In this document: in pieces, positions 9,135 to 18,406 of the stretch
Layout of the letters: every line of letters begins with the position of its first letter
Numbering within the stretch: position 1 is the first letter of the stretch
Assembly: GCF_009914315.1 (NCBI RefSeq)
Contig: NZ_CP042596.1
Span: 1,240,001 to 1,304,000, forward strand
DNA length: 64,000 nucleotides
Direction of reading: 5' to 3'
Origin: Granulicella sp. WH15
Lineage (GTDB): Bacteria > Acidobacteriota > Terriglobia > Terriglobales > Acidobacteriaceae
Notes under the pieces: model-generated
Told to the model about the DNA's origin: nothing
What the model saw: the letters and a program-made list of their open reading frames with translations, nothing else
Database searches by the model: none
Position numbers and translations under genes: made by a program

Positions 9135-10304
9135 TTACCGGCGGACGAAGCGCTTGACCTGCGCGTACTGCAGCAGGATATAGGCGTCGGTCATGCCTGC
9201 GATGTAGTCGGCTACCGTGCGGGCCAGGCCCTCGGCTTCGATCTCCTCGCGGTATCCCTCGGGTAGCTGGTCTGGATTCTCGATCCAGAACTCAAAGAGC
9301 GCCGTGACCACCTCTTCGGCCTTGTCGTGCTCACGCTCGAGGGCCTCGCAGGTGTAGAGCGTGTCGTAGAGGTACTGCTTCTCCTGTAGCCGCTCGGATT
9401 CGACCTCGGGAGAGAACGTCGCCAGCCGGTGCGGGTGCCGCCGGATCGCCTCGAGGCTCGTCGCGCCCAGAGCCGCCACGTTCCGCCGCGTGTTCTCAAT
9501 CAGGTCGTTGGTCAGGATGTTCTGCATCAACTGCAGGGCCTCGTTGAAGAGGAACTTCGCCTCCACGCCGGGGTGCTCGCGCTCGACCGTGTTGTAGCAG
9601 CGCTTGAGGATGCGGACGTTCTCGCGGATGTGCTCGATCTCGAGCAGGCCCGACTCTACCCCGTCGTCGAGATCCGCCGTCAGGTAGGCGATCTCGTCGG
9701 CGAGATCGATGATCTGGGCTTCGAGTGGCGGAGACTGGTCGAGAAAATACTCGGCCAGCTCGGGGTGGTCGAAGGCGAGATAGTCGCGCGAGTGCTTGAT
9801 GATGCCTTCGCGGACGCCGAGGGTCAGGTTCAGGCCGCGGTGGGCGGCGTAGCGTTGCTCGAAGTGCTCCACGATGCGCAGGGCGTGCAGGTTGTGATCG
9901 AAGCGGCGGCCGTGCTTTTGCAGGCAGCGGTCGAGGGCGCGCTCGCCCGCGTGGCCGAAGGGGGGATGGCCGATGTCGTGTACCAGGGCCAGGACTTCGG
10001 CGAGGTCTTCGTTCAGACCGAGTGCCGCCGCCACGCTGCGGGCTATCTGGACGACCTCGATGGTGTGGGTTAGGCGCGAGCGGAAGTGGTCCGAGGCGCG
10101 GGAGGTGAAGACCTGGGTCTTTCCGGCGAGGCGGCGGAAGGCCCGGGACGAGACAATGCGGTCTCTATCTCGTTGGTATGGGGTGCGATACGGGTGCGGA
10201 GGAGCCGGAAAGACACGGCTCAGCAAGGGGTCGGATGGCCGCCCTGACGAGGAGGCGCCGACCCCCGGCTCGAATACGGCGCAGAGGCTGGTGGAGGTAG
10301 ACAT
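9135..10304 (-). CDS. dgt: Deoxyguanosinetriphosphate triphosphohydrolase-like protein (HD domain dNTPase)
   Basis: The family hydrolyses dNTPs to deoxynucleosides and triphosphate in the cytoplasm and helps control the dNTP pool. The 389-residue product contains the metal-binding HD motif: His80 in LTHTIEVVQIARS and His109-Asp110 in LALVHDIGHPPFGHAGE. The N-terminal RDRDRIVSSRAFRRLAGKTQ is a family hallmark, and IIDLADEIAYLTADLDDGV carries the last metal ligand. I start at the ATG at 10304 (MSTSTSLCAVF) because the preceding frame is antisense to the exporter. The gene is followed closely by the toxin-antitoxin operator. Confidence 0.93.
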   Translation of the reverse strand: MSTSTSLCAVFEPGVGASSSGRPSDPLLSRVFPAPPHPYRTPYQRDRDRIVSSRAFRRLAGKTQVFTSRASDHFRSRLTHTIEVVQIARSVAAALGLNEDLAEVLALVHDIGHPPFGHAGERALDRCLQKHGRRFDHNLHALRIVEHFEQRYAAHRGLNLTLGVREGIIKHSRDYLAFDHPELAEYFLDQSPPLEAQIIDLADEIAYLTADLDDGVESGLLEIEHIRENVRILKRCYNTVEREHPGVEAKFLFNEALQLMQNILTNDLIENTRRNVAALGATSLEAIRRHPHRLATFSPEVESERLQEKQYLYDTLYTCEALEREHDKAEEVVTALFEFWIENPDQLPEGYREEIEAEGLARTVADYIAGMTDAYILLQYAQVKRFVRR

Positions 10305-10348
10305 TTCACTATGAGTGTAAACGTCTGCTTGGAAGTGGGGCGCATACA

Positions 10349-10400
10349 GCGTCCAAGACCGCACGAAGTGCCATCCGTCCGGTGTTAGGACGCTTTTGTT
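10349..10400. repeat. Intergenic repeat, family 2, copy E, with terminator-like hairpin
   Basis: GCGTCC at 10349-10354 pairs with GGACGC at 10388-10393, followed by TTTTGTTGTTGT. The loop carries the shared ACCGCACGAAGTGCC core, also found at 8377-8436. It lies between the start of dgt and the end of the exporter gene, so on the plus-strand reading it ends in T-rich sequence. Confidence 0.6.
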
Positions 10401-10411
10401 GTTGTGGTGGA

Positions 10412-12025
10412 TTAGTGGGCTTCGGTGGGGGCTCCGCCTACCTTGAAGTTTTTGGTGAGCAGTACTAACGGGACAGAGGCCAGGGTGATGAGGCCGATGA
10501 CGAAAAAGCAGTCCATGAAGGCGAGAAAGTGGGTCTGGGACTGGAGTTGGGCGTAGTAGCGGGCGTAGGCGGCACTGAGGGCGTCGGTGTGGGAGAAGCC
10601 CTGCGTCTGGAGGTAGGCGGCGGTCTGTTTGACGCCGTTCTGTAGTGGCGCGGAGGAGGCCGTGATGTTGGCCCCGACGATGGACTGGTGGAAGTTCTGG
10701 CGGCGGTCGCTCACGGCAGTGACGAAGGCGATGCCGAAGCTGCCGCCCCAGTTGCGGAAGAAGTTGGTGAGCGAAGAGGCGCGGCCGTTCTGGTCGGGGC
10801 GTAGCTGTGAGTAGGTCATGACCGAGAGCGGTACGAAGAAGAAGGCGTAGCCGAAGCCTTGCAGGACGCGGGCCAGGGCGTAGTGGCTGTAGTCGGTGTC
10901 GAGCGTGAGGCGGCTGTAGTGGATCATCGAGATGCCGATGACGACGAGGGCTCCGAAGAGCAGCACGCGTGGATGGACGATGCGGCGCTGGACGAGCTGT
11001 GCTCCGACCGGCGCGAGCAGCGTGATGACGAAGGCTCCGGGTCCGAGGACGAGTCCGGCGTCGATGGCGCGGTAGCCGTAGAGGGACTGAAGGATCTGCG
11101 GGATCATCGTCGTCGTGGCGAAGAGGCCGAAGCCGAAGATGAAGTAAAAGACGCAGGCGATGGCGAAGTTGCGGGTCTTGAGCAGGCGGAAGTCGACCAG
11201 CGGATCGCGCTGGCGCAGCTCCCAGAAGACGGCGCTGGTGAGGCAGACGATGCCGATGGCGAAGCACCAGCGGATGAAGACGGAGCCGAACCAGTCGTCG
11301 ATCTGGCCACGGTCGAGCAGGACTTCGAGCGCGGCGGAGCCGAGGCCGATGAGCGCGATGCCGATGCCGTCGACGCTGAGCTTGCCGTTGACCCGTACGG
11401 TCTTGCGCTCCTGCTCGAAGGCGGGTGGATCGTGGACGAAGCGGTTGGTGAGGAAGAGCGACATGAGGCCGATGGGGATGTTGATGAGGAAGACCCAGCG
11501 CCAGTTATAGTTATCGGTGATCCAGCCGCCGAGCACGGGGCCGATGGCGGGCGCGGTGACGATGGCGACGGTGTAGAGTGCGAAGGCCGAGGCGCGCTGC
11601 GCGGGCGGGAAGGTATCGACGAGGATGGCCTGCTCGACCGGGGCCAGGCCGCCGCCGCCGATGCCTTGCAGCACGCGGGCCATGAGCATGATGGTGAGCG
11701 AGGGCGCGATGCCGCAGAAGAACGAGGTGATGGTGAAGAGCGCCACGCAGGCCATGTAGTAGTTCTTGCGGCCGAAGACACGCGAGAGCCAGGCCGACAT
11801 GGGGAGAATAACGGCGTTGGCGACCAGGTAGGTGGTCAGAATCCAGGTGACCTCGTCGAAGGAGCGGCCGAGTCCTCCGGCGATGTAGGGCAGCGAGACG
11901 TTGGCGATGGAGGTGTCGAGCAGCTCCATGAAGGTGGCGATGGTGACGGTGAGGGCAACGACCCAGGGATTGATGACGGCGCGCGCGATAGGGTGGGCGG
12001 CGGGTTTGATGACTGCGGTGGCCAT
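10412..12025 (-). CDS. DHA2-family MFS multidrug exporter (EmrB/QacA type)
   Basis: This 537-residue inner-membrane protein is a proton-driven drug exporter of the 14-helix DHA2 group. The helix 1 signature FMELLDTSIANVSLPYIAGG and motif A-like SAWLSRVFGRKNYYMACVAL are clear. Antiporter motif C is seen in AIVTAPAIGPVLGGWITDNY. The C terminus ends after the last helix with a short polar tail. It is divergent from a TetR regulator across 140 bases holding two operator-like sequences, so repression relieved by a drug is expected. No membrane-fusion (EmrA) gene is adjacent. Confidence 0.93.
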   Translation of the reverse strand: MATAVIKPAAHPIARAVINPWVVALTVTIATFMELLDTSIANVSLPYIAGGLGRSFDEVTWILTTYLVANAVILPMSAWLSRVFGRKNYYMACVALFTITSFFCGIAPSLTIMLMARVLQGIGGGGLAPVEQAILVDTFPPAQRASAFALYTVAIVTAPAIGPVLGGWITDNYNWRWVFLINIPIGLMSLFLTNRFVHDPPAFEQERKTVRVNGKLSVDGIGIALIGLGSAALEVLLDRGQIDDWFGSVFIRWCFAIGIVCLTSAVFWELRQRDPLVDFRLLKTRNFAIACVFYFIFGFGLFATTTMIPQILQSLYGYRAIDAGLVLGPGAFVITLLAPVGAQLVQRRIVHPRVLLFGALVVIGISMIHYSRLTLDTDYSHYALARVLQGFGYAFFFVPLSVMTYSQLRPDQNGRASSLTNFFRNWGGSFGIAFVTAVSDRRQNFHQSIVGANITASSAPLQNGVKQTAAYLQTQGFSHTDALSAAYARYYAQLQSQTHFLAFMDCFFVIGLITLASVPLVLLTKNFKVGGAPTEAH

Positions 12026-12070
12026 GGATGTCCTGAGTGTTCTGGGTACAAAGATGCTGCGGAGATTTAT

Positions 12071-12130
12071 GAGACCGAACGGTTTCTTTTCTCATCTGAT
12101 TCGTCAAAGGATGAGACCGATGCGTCTTTT
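12071..12130. promoter_or_regulatory. Candidate TetR operators between exporter and regulator genes
   Basis: GAGACCGAACGGTTTC at 12071-12086 is a near-perfect inverted repeat. A degenerate second copy of its left half, GAGACCGATGCGTC, lies at 12113-12126. The half-site AGACCG-NN-CGGT is of the kind bound by NemR-like TetR regulators. Both sites lie in the divergent gap, so binding could repress both genes. Confidence 0.5.
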
Positions 12131-12165
12131 TTTCTTCGGCTGGAATTTTTGTGCGAGGCAGGGCG

Positions 12166-12765
12166 ATGCGTAAGGGCGAGATGACGCGGCAGAGGATCAT
12201 CGAGGAGGCGGCCCCGATCTTCAATCAGCGGGGCTTCGCGGGCTGCTCGATGCAGGATGTGATGGCGGCCACGGGGCTCGAAAAGGGCGGGCTGTACCGG
12301 CACTTTGCGACCAAGGAAGAGCTGGCGGTGGAGGCGTTCCGCTATGCGGTGAGCCGGTCGGTGCGGACGAAGTCTGAGGGGCTGGACGAGGTGGAGGGCG
12401 CGGTGAACAAGCTGCGGCATCTGATTCAGCAGTTTGTGGAATCGCCCTCGAGGATTCCGGGTGGGTGCCCGTTGATGAACACGGCGGTGGACGCCGACGA
12501 CGGCAACGAGGTGCTGCGCGGGCTGGCCCGCGAGGGAATCGCGGAGTGGCGGGAGCGGCTGGTGAAGATCATCACGACGGGGATGAGGGCCGGGGAGATT
12601 CGCCGGGATACGGTGCCGCGGCGGCTGGCCAATACGCTGATCTCGACGGTGGAGGGGGCGTTGATGATTAGCCGTCTGGAGGGGACGAAGACGGCGTTGA
12701 AAGATGCACAGACGGTGCTGGAGGTTGTATTGGAGAGCCTGGGTGCGGAGGTTGCCGCGCACTGA
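12166..12765 (+). CDS. TetR family transcriptional regulator
   Basis: The roughly 199-residue regulator has an N-terminal helix-turn-helix (QRIIEEAAPIFNQRGFAGCS, MQDVMAATGLEKGGLYRHFA) followed by an all-helical ligand-binding domain of the TetR_C (YxaF/LmrA/NemR-like) type with GGCPLMNTAVDADD. I take the ATG at 12166 because GAGGCAGGGCG precedes it; a GTG at 12151 would add five residues. It is divergent from the DHA2 exporter, which is the most likely target. Confidence 0.92.
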   Translation: MRKGEMTRQRIIEEAAPIFNQRGFAGCSMQDVMAATGLEKGGLYRHFATKEELAVEAFRYAVSRSVRTKSEGLDEVEGAVNKLRHLIQQFVESPSRIPGGCPLMNTAVDADDGNEVLRGLAREGIAEWRERLVKIITTGMRAGEIRRDTVPRRLANTLISTVEGALMISRLEGTKTALKDAQTVLEVVLESLGAEVAAH

Positions 12766-12861
12766 GATTAGCGGGGATGCAGGGTTTCGGGATCGCTTGG
12801 AATAAGCAAGAATGGAAGGGTGATCGTTCTTGCAGACGGGGAGTGATCGCCGGGAGACCCT

Positions 12862-15321
12862 ATGCGTGGAAACAGCTTGTTCATCGTGGTGCGTGGAGCC
12901 GTTGTAGTTGCTCTGGGTGGTGTGTGTGCAGCCGGTTATGCCCAGGCTCCGCAGGCGTCTGGAGTAAAGATTGCTTCGGCGATGCAGTCTTCGCCGAGCG
13001 CCAATGACGGTATCGCAAGGGCGCTGGCCTCGTGTCCTTCGGTCGGGGGATGCACGGTGGAGGTCGACCAGAACTACCACGGTGTGGAAGAGCTGCCGGT
13101 GCCGAAGACCGATTTGACGGCCCTGATCGACCTGCGCGGCGGTTCGAACCGACGGACTGTACACAATCCTCCGCTGACATGGCAATCGGTCGATTTTCTG
13201 AATGTGTTGTTCGACAATCCTCTGGGAGCGCAGCCGACCAAGGCCGGTGGCTGGGGGGGCTATCATGTGGGCGCGCGGACGACTCATCTGCAGATGACGA
13301 GTCCCGGCTGGTCGCTCGGGGTCCCCTCCGCGGGAGCCGGAGGCTGGACTACTGCGAACATCGAGGATCTGCAAGGGGATTACTTCGGGTCCGGGATCAA
13401 CCAGGGACTTGGGATCAGGTTGGAGAGCCGTGGCATCGGGGATAAGGCCGGGGAGTACATCTACAACTACTGCTATGGGGGGTTGCGCGCAGGGGCCGAT
13501 GAGGGGTGTGAGGGGCTGGCGCTGCACGCGGGAGAAGGCGAGCCGCAATATGCCGGAACGGTGACGGGACCAGCCGGGGTGAGGCCGGGGGCGACGATGA
13601 TCAAGACCTTTGCGGATGAGAAAAAGGGGCAGGATCCCGGCAACCAGGGCGTCGGGCGCACGTGGGTGGAAGATGCTCCGCTGGCGTCGGTGGTGGTGGC
13701 CGGGATCGCCCGCTCCAAGGCCTACGATATTCCGGTCCCGATGAGTCTCGATCCGGATCATGCTCTGCCCGCCGAGCTGGTCTCGACCGGCTGGGGAACA
13801 TTGAATGATTCGGTTGCAGTGCCGCAGGTGGTTGAGGCCGGTGGGACGACCAGCGCCACCTTTGACGTGACCCTGCTGGGTGGGGGATTTACCGCTCATC
13901 CCGGCGATACTCTGTGCTTTGGCGGCTCCTTTCACGAGCAGGCGCTGGTGACCGAGGCGACCGGACCGCATGGCACGCACCTGACGGCCGCCCTGCGCCA
14001 CTCGCATGTGAAGGGATCGTGGGTCTCGCAGGGCGGAGCGGCCTGCAGCATGATCGACTTTGACGCGAACCATATCGCCTCCGACCAGAAGGGTGGCCAC
14101 ACCTTTGATTTTCCCTTCGATGTGATTGCGGCCACGGATACGAAGACGCTGATGGTGACCCAATTCGATCGTGGCAGAGGCTTGCCGGAGATATACCGGG
14201 GGAATCTGATCCTGGGAGCCACGGTGGTGAATCCGCGGGGAGGCGCGATTACGAACCAGCATGGCACGATCACGATTCCGGTGGACGATGGGGTGATGAA
14301 GCAGAACCCCGCGCTGATGAACCAGCCGGTGGTCACGATCTCGGGCGCGCACACGGCGTCCTTCAACGGGCTGTGCAAGGACTTTCTTTATGTGAAGCCG
14401 GGGACGGCGACCTGTACCGGGAACCCGGCGCACGATGGCGATACAGATAACGTGCCGCTGCATATATCGGTCGGCACGACGCCCTATGGCAACGGCACGG
14501 CGACGCTGCATCGTGCGGCGGAGATCGTCGATGTGCGGAACACGGAGCTGCTGAACACGGACCCGCAGCATGTAGTGGACGGGACGCTGACGCTCGAGGC
14601 AAATCAGCTGCTGAACAAGATTGGATCGATGGGTCATATTCCGCATGACTATGCGGAGGGCGTTCATCCCCTCCAGGCCATTGGGCATATCTATAACCCG
14701 TATTCGGTTAACTACTTTTCTGCCGGAGTCGTGATTGGAATGATGGGGAAGGGGGTACGGGGCGTTAGCGGGATCAGCCTCAATAGCCTGGCGGCTTATA
14801 CGGGTGTCAACATGTCTCCAAATACGAACTATGTGGGGTTGGGAGGCACGGCGTATCCGCCCAACTTCCTCACCGCCAAGGGAGTATATGAAAACTTGTT
14901 TCAGTCGCAGTTTGCGCCGTATCCGTCGGGGAGCGTAGGTGTCTACTTCGGCTGCCCGCCGACATCGTATTACGAGTGCAAAGATGAGATCTTCAGCTAC
15001 TCGCCGAATCTTTATAAGGGCTACAAGGGCGAGCTGAGAGACAACTGGACTCCATACACGGACGAGTATCTGAGGAAGGTCTCGGGCGGCGGGACGGCGT
15101 CCACTGAGCGGCAGACGCCTGCCGGGTTTGGGTTCGATGCTCCGGTGACGGCGACGGCGGTGGCTACGCCGATGTATACGCCGAAGTCTTCCACCGCCGA
15201 CTGCCCGAAGGACCACGCGGGCAAGCAGGTGGTCGGGGCCATCTGGGGAGATGGAAGCTATCTCTACCAGTGCGTGGCCCCGAACAAGATCAAGCGGACG
15301 GCTGCGTTGAGTGACTTTTAG
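12862..15321 (+). CDS. Large secreted protein of unknown function
   Basis: The 819-residue product has a signal peptide (MRGNSLFIVVRGAVVVALGG, cut near AGYAQ). I do not recognise a domain. The N-terminal part, with IARALASCPSVGGCTVEVDQ and LIDLRGGSNRRTV, resembles the opening of right-handed beta-helix or phage-tail-spike proteins, in which a list of positions gives way to a parallel helix; this is a weak impression. The middle is rich in Gly, Thr and Asp with scattered Cys. The C terminus CPKDHAGKQVVGAIWGDGSY plus LYQCVAP has two Cys that may form a disulfide. Its last 32 bases overlap the end of the convergent RND permease gene. An extracellular or surface role is inferred from the signal peptide only. 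Confidence 0.75.
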   Translation: MRGNSLFIVVRGAVVVALGGVCAAGYAQAPQASGVKIASAMQSSPSANDGIARALASCPSVGGCTVEVDQNYHGVEELPVPKTDLTALIDLRGGSNRRTVHNPPLTWQSVDFLNVLFDNPLGAQPTKAGGWGGYHVGARTTHLQMTSPGWSLGVPSAGAGGWTTANIEDLQGDYFGSGINQGLGIRLESRGIGDKAGEYIYNYCYGGLRAGADEGCEGLALHAGEGEPQYAGTVTGPAGVRPGATMIKTFADEKKGQDPGNQGVGRTWVEDAPLASVVVAGIARSKAYDIPVPMSLDPDHALPAELVSTGWGTLNDSVAVPQVVEAGGTTSATFDVTLLGGGFTAHPGDTLCFGGSFHEQALVTEATGPHGTHLTAALRHSHVKGSWVSQGGAACSMIDFDANHIASDQKGGHTFDFPFDVIAATDTKTLMVTQFDRGRGLPEIYRGNLILGATVVNPRGGAITNQHGTITIPVDDGVMKQNPALMNQPVVTISGAHTASFNGLCKDFLYVKPGTATCTGNPAHDGDTDNVPLHISVGTTPYGNGTATLHRAAEIVDVRNTELLNTDPQHVVDGTLTLEANQLLNKIGSMGHIPHDYAEGVHPLQAIGHIYNPYSVNYFSAGVVIGMMGKGVRGVSGISLNSLAAYTGVNMSPNTNYVGLGGTAYPPNFLTAKGVYENLFQSQFAPYPSGSVGVYFGCPPTSYYECKDEIFSYSPNLYKGYKGELRDNWTPYTDEYLRKVSGGGTASTERQTPAGFGFDAPVTATAVATPMYTPKSSTADCPKDHAGKQVVGAIWGDGSYLYQCVAPNKIKRTAALSDF

Positions 15322-18300
15322 AAGTTAGCCGGTAGTACATGGCCGGGGTGACGATGAGGCTGAGGCCGACCGAGATGACCAGTCCGCCGATGACCGAGAT
15401 GGCCAGCGGTTGCAGCATCTGAGAGCCGGCTCCGAAGGCAAAGGCCAGCGGCAACATGCCGCACATTGCCGCTACCGCTGTCATGATGATGGGGCGCAGG
15501 CGGCGCTGGGCGGCGTGGATCATGGCGTCGAGCGCGCTGGCTCCCTCGGCGCGGGCGCGCTCGTCGGCATCGAGCAGCAGGATGCCGTTCTTGGCGACGA
15601 TGCCGATTACCATGATGAGGCCCATGAAGCTGGCCACGTTGAAGTCCGTGCGGGTGATGAGCAGGGCGAAGACGACACCCGCGATGGACAGGACGGAGCT
15701 GGTGAGGATGGCGATGGGGGCGGAGAAGTTGCGAAACTCGGCCAGCAGGACGCCGAAGACGAGGGCCAGCGCGAGCAGGAGGACGCGGGCGAGGTCGGCG
15801 AAGGACTTCTGCTGTTCCTGATAGGTGCCGCCGTACTCGACCCGAACAGACGCGGGCAGGTTGAGGTTGGCGACGGCCTGCTTGACCTGCGTCATGGCTC
15901 CACCGAGGTTGGTGCCCTCGAGACGGCCGCTGACGAGAACCACTTGCTGGAGGTTCTCGCGGCGGATCTCGTTCTGGGGAGGTAGTTCGGTGATCTGGGC
16001 CAGCGCGCCGAGTGTGGCGGTGTGGCCGGAGGCGGAGTTGAAGACGGTGTTGGAGATGGCCGAGAGCGAGGCGCGGTGCTCGTCGGACATGCGGACGCGC
16101 ACGGTGTAGGGGCGGCCATCGACGATGACGGGGGTGGTGGCGAGCAGACCGTCGAGCAGGCTGGTGGCGTCCTCGGCGATCTCCTGCGGGGTGAAGCCAA
16201 GGCGGCTGGCGACGGCGGGGTCGACGGTGAAGTTGGTGGCCGGGCCGGAGAGGGTGTTGTCGACGCCGTTCTGGGTGTCCACGATGCCGGGGATGGAGGC
16301 GATGGCGGCCTGCACCCTGGGCGCGAGGGTGTGGATGAGGTTGGCGTCGGTGGAGAAGAGCTTGATCTGGATGGGCTCGGGCGAGTTGGATAGGTCGCCG
16401 ATCATGTCTTCGAGGACCTGGGTGAACTCGACGTCGAGCGCGGGTTCGGCCTTGTTGACCTTGGCGCGGACGTCGGCGATGACCTCGTCGATGGCACGGT
16501 CGCGGTTGGGTTTCAGGCGGACGGAGATGTCGCCGTAATTAGCCTCTGTAACTGCTGCAAGCCCCAATTGAAGGCCAGTCCGGCGGCTGGTGATCGAGAC
16601 CTCGGGCGTGTCGTGGAGGATCTTTTCGACGTGGGTGAGGACGCGGTTCGTGGTCTCGAGCGAGCTGCCCGCGGGCATGGTGTAGTCGAGGATGAAGGCG
16701 CCCTCGTCCATCTCGGGCAGCAGGTTGGAGCCGAGGCCGTTGTAGGCGAAGTAGCCCGCGACGATGAGGACGGCGGCGATGGCGACGAGCGCCCAGGAGC
16801 GGGTAAGGGTCCAGTTGAGCGCCTTGGTGTGGACGGCGTGGACGCGGCTCATGATGGGGCCGTTGTCGTCGTGGTGTCGAGGGGCTTCGCCGTCGTGCTT
16901 GCGCAGGAGTGAGAGCGAGAGGGCGGGCGTGAAGGTGAGGGCGAGCAGCAGCGAGGTGAGCAGCGCCGCCGTCATGGTGATGGCCAGCGCGCGGAAGAAG
17001 CTGCCGGTGACGCCCGAGACCGCGACCAGCGGCAGGAAGACCACGACCGGGGTGATGGTCGAGCCGATGAGCGGGGTGGTGATCTCGCGCAGGGCGAGGC
17101 GGACGGCGTCGGCGCGGGACTGGCCCGCGTCGCGGTGGACGACGACATTCTCGACGACCACGATGGCGTCGTCGATGACCAGGCCGATGGCCGCGGCGAG
17201 GCCGCCGAGGGTCATCAGGTTGAAGCTCTGGCCGATGGCCCAGAGGAAGAGGATGGTGATTGCGACGGTGACCGGGATGACCAGGCCCGCGACGAGCGAG
17301 GAGGTCCAGTCGCGCAGGAAGAGGAAGAGGATCAGGCAGGCCAGCACGAGGCCGATGAGGATGGCGTCGCGGACGCTGGAGATGCTGGCGCGGACCAGCT
17401 CGGACTGGTCGTAGAAGGGAGTGAGGTGGACGCCGGGGGGTAGGGTCTTGCGGAGCCGATCTACCTCGGCGGCGACGGCCGTGGCCACGGAGACGGTGTT
17501 GCTGGAGGGCTGACGCGCGATGTTGAGGAGGACGGAGGGTTTGCCGTCGGCGTCGACCATGGTGTAGATGGGGAGGGCTGCGGGGCCGATGGTGCCGACG
17601 TCGGAGATGCGGACGGGCGAGCCGCCGGGGGTGGTCTTGACGACGAGCTGGGAGAGCGATTCGACGTCCTTGGCCTGCGCTCCGACGAGGCCGAGGATGA
17701 GCTGGTGGTCGGCCTGGTAGAGGCCGGGCGAGTCGATGATGTTGGAGGCTTGGACGGCGTTGACGATGTCGAGCAGGGTGACGCCCGTGGCCTGGAGGCG
17801 CGCGGGGTCAGGGACGATGTGGAACTCGGGCACCTGCCCGCCCTGCACGATGACGGTGCTGACGCCGTTGACGCGGTTCAGGGGCGGTTTGAGGTTGTAG
17901 GTGGCGAGCTGCCAGAGGGCGGTCTGGGAGATGGTTTGGGGGCCTCGGTCGTCGGCGGTGAGGGCGTAGCCGACGATGGGGAAGGTGGCGAAGGTGAGGC
18001 GGTTGGTGGTGATCTTCGCCGTGGAGGGCAGCTCGGAGGAGATCTTCGAGAGCGCGGCGTCGGTGAGCTGGAGGGTGCGGAACATGTCCACGTTCCAGTC
18101 GAAGAAGAGGCTGATCTCGGCCGAGCCGCGGCTGGTGGTGGAGCGCACGGTCAGCAGGCCGGGGACGCTGTTGACGGCGTCTTCGATGGGCTTGGTGAGC
18201 AGGACCTGCATCTGCTCGACGGGCATGACGCCGTTGTCGATGCCGATGACGACGCGGGGGAAGTTGGTGTCGGGGAAGACGGAGATGGGCACCTGGAAGG

Positions 18301-18406
18301 CGGCATAGATGCCTGTCAGGGTAAGGATGGCGAGGAAGAAAAAGATGGGCTTGGCGGCCCGGGTGAGCCAGAAGTTTTTGTCTTCAGCGGGCGTGAGGGC
18401 GCTCAT
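15290..18406 (-). CDS. RND efflux permease (inner-membrane pump subunit)
   Basis: This 1038-residue protein is the proton-driven pump subunit of a tripartite RND exporter. It has the standard layout of 12 helices with two large periplasmic loops. Helix 4 carries the proton-relay residues in GLAAAIGLVIDDAIVVVENV; the double Asp is typical of the HAE drug-type branch rather than the heavy-metal branch, although overall length and the loop GSNLLPEMDEGAFILDYTM recall CusA/CzcA relatives. Substrate is unknown. The adaptor gene lies immediately upstream, its stop overlapping this start in TAATG. The 3' end overlaps the convergent secreted-protein gene. Confidence 0.95.
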   Translation of the reverse strand: MSALTPAEDKNFWLTRAAKPIFFFLAILTLTGIYAAFQVPISVFPDTNFPRVVIGIDNGVMPVEQMQVLLTKPIEDAVNSVPGLLTVRSTTSRGSAEISLFFDWNVDMFRTLQLTDAALSKISSELPSTAKITTNRLTFATFPIVGYALTADDRGPQTISQTALWQLATYNLKPPLNRVNGVSTVIVQGGQVPEFHIVPDPARLQATGVTLLDIVNAVQASNIIDSPGLYQADHQLILGLVGAQAKDVESLSQLVVKTTPGGSPVRISDVGTIGPAALPIYTMVDADGKPSVLLNIARQPSSNTVSVATAVAAEVDRLRKTLPPGVHLTPFYDQSELVRASISSVRDAILIGLVLACLILFLFLRDWTSSLVAGLVIPVTVAITILFLWAIGQSFNLMTLGGLAAAIGLVIDDAIVVVENVVVHRDAGQSRADAVRLALREITTPLIGSTITPVVVFLPLVAVSGVTGSFFRALAITMTAALLTSLLLALTFTPALSLSLLRKHDGEAPRHHDDNGPIMSRVHAVHTKALNWTLTRSWALVAIAAVLIVAGYFAYNGLGSNLLPEMDEGAFILDYTMPAGSSLETTNRVLTHVEKILHDTPEVSITSRRTGLQLGLAAVTEANYGDISVRLKPNRDRAIDEVIADVRAKVNKAEPALDVEFTQVLEDMIGDLSNSPEPIQIKLFSTDANLIHTLAPRVQAAIASIPGIVDTQNGVDNTLSGPATNFTVDPAVASRLGFTPQEIAEDATSLLDGLLATTPVIVDGRPYTVRVRMSDEHRASLSAISNTVFNSASGHTATLGALAQITELPPQNEIRRENLQQVVLVSGRLEGTNLGGAMTQVKQAVANLNLPASVRVEYGGTYQEQQKSFADLARVLLLALALVFGVLLAEFRNFSAPIAILTSSVLSIAGVVFALLITRTDFNVASFMGLIMVIGIVAKNGILLLDADERARAEGASALDAMIHAAQRRLRPIIMTAVAAMCGMLPLAFAFGAGSQMLQPLAISVIGGLVISVGLSLIVTPAMYYRLTSKSHSTQPSA

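Noticed and set aside
10305..11267. N-terminal extension of dgt in the same frame
   Set aside because: The extra residues are antisense to the exporter and of Arg/Pro/His-rich shadow composition; the family starts near MSTSTS.
12067..15216. 1049-codon minus-strand open frame
   Set aside because: Antisense to the TetR gene and the secreted-protein gene, Arg/His-rich and without a signal or domain.
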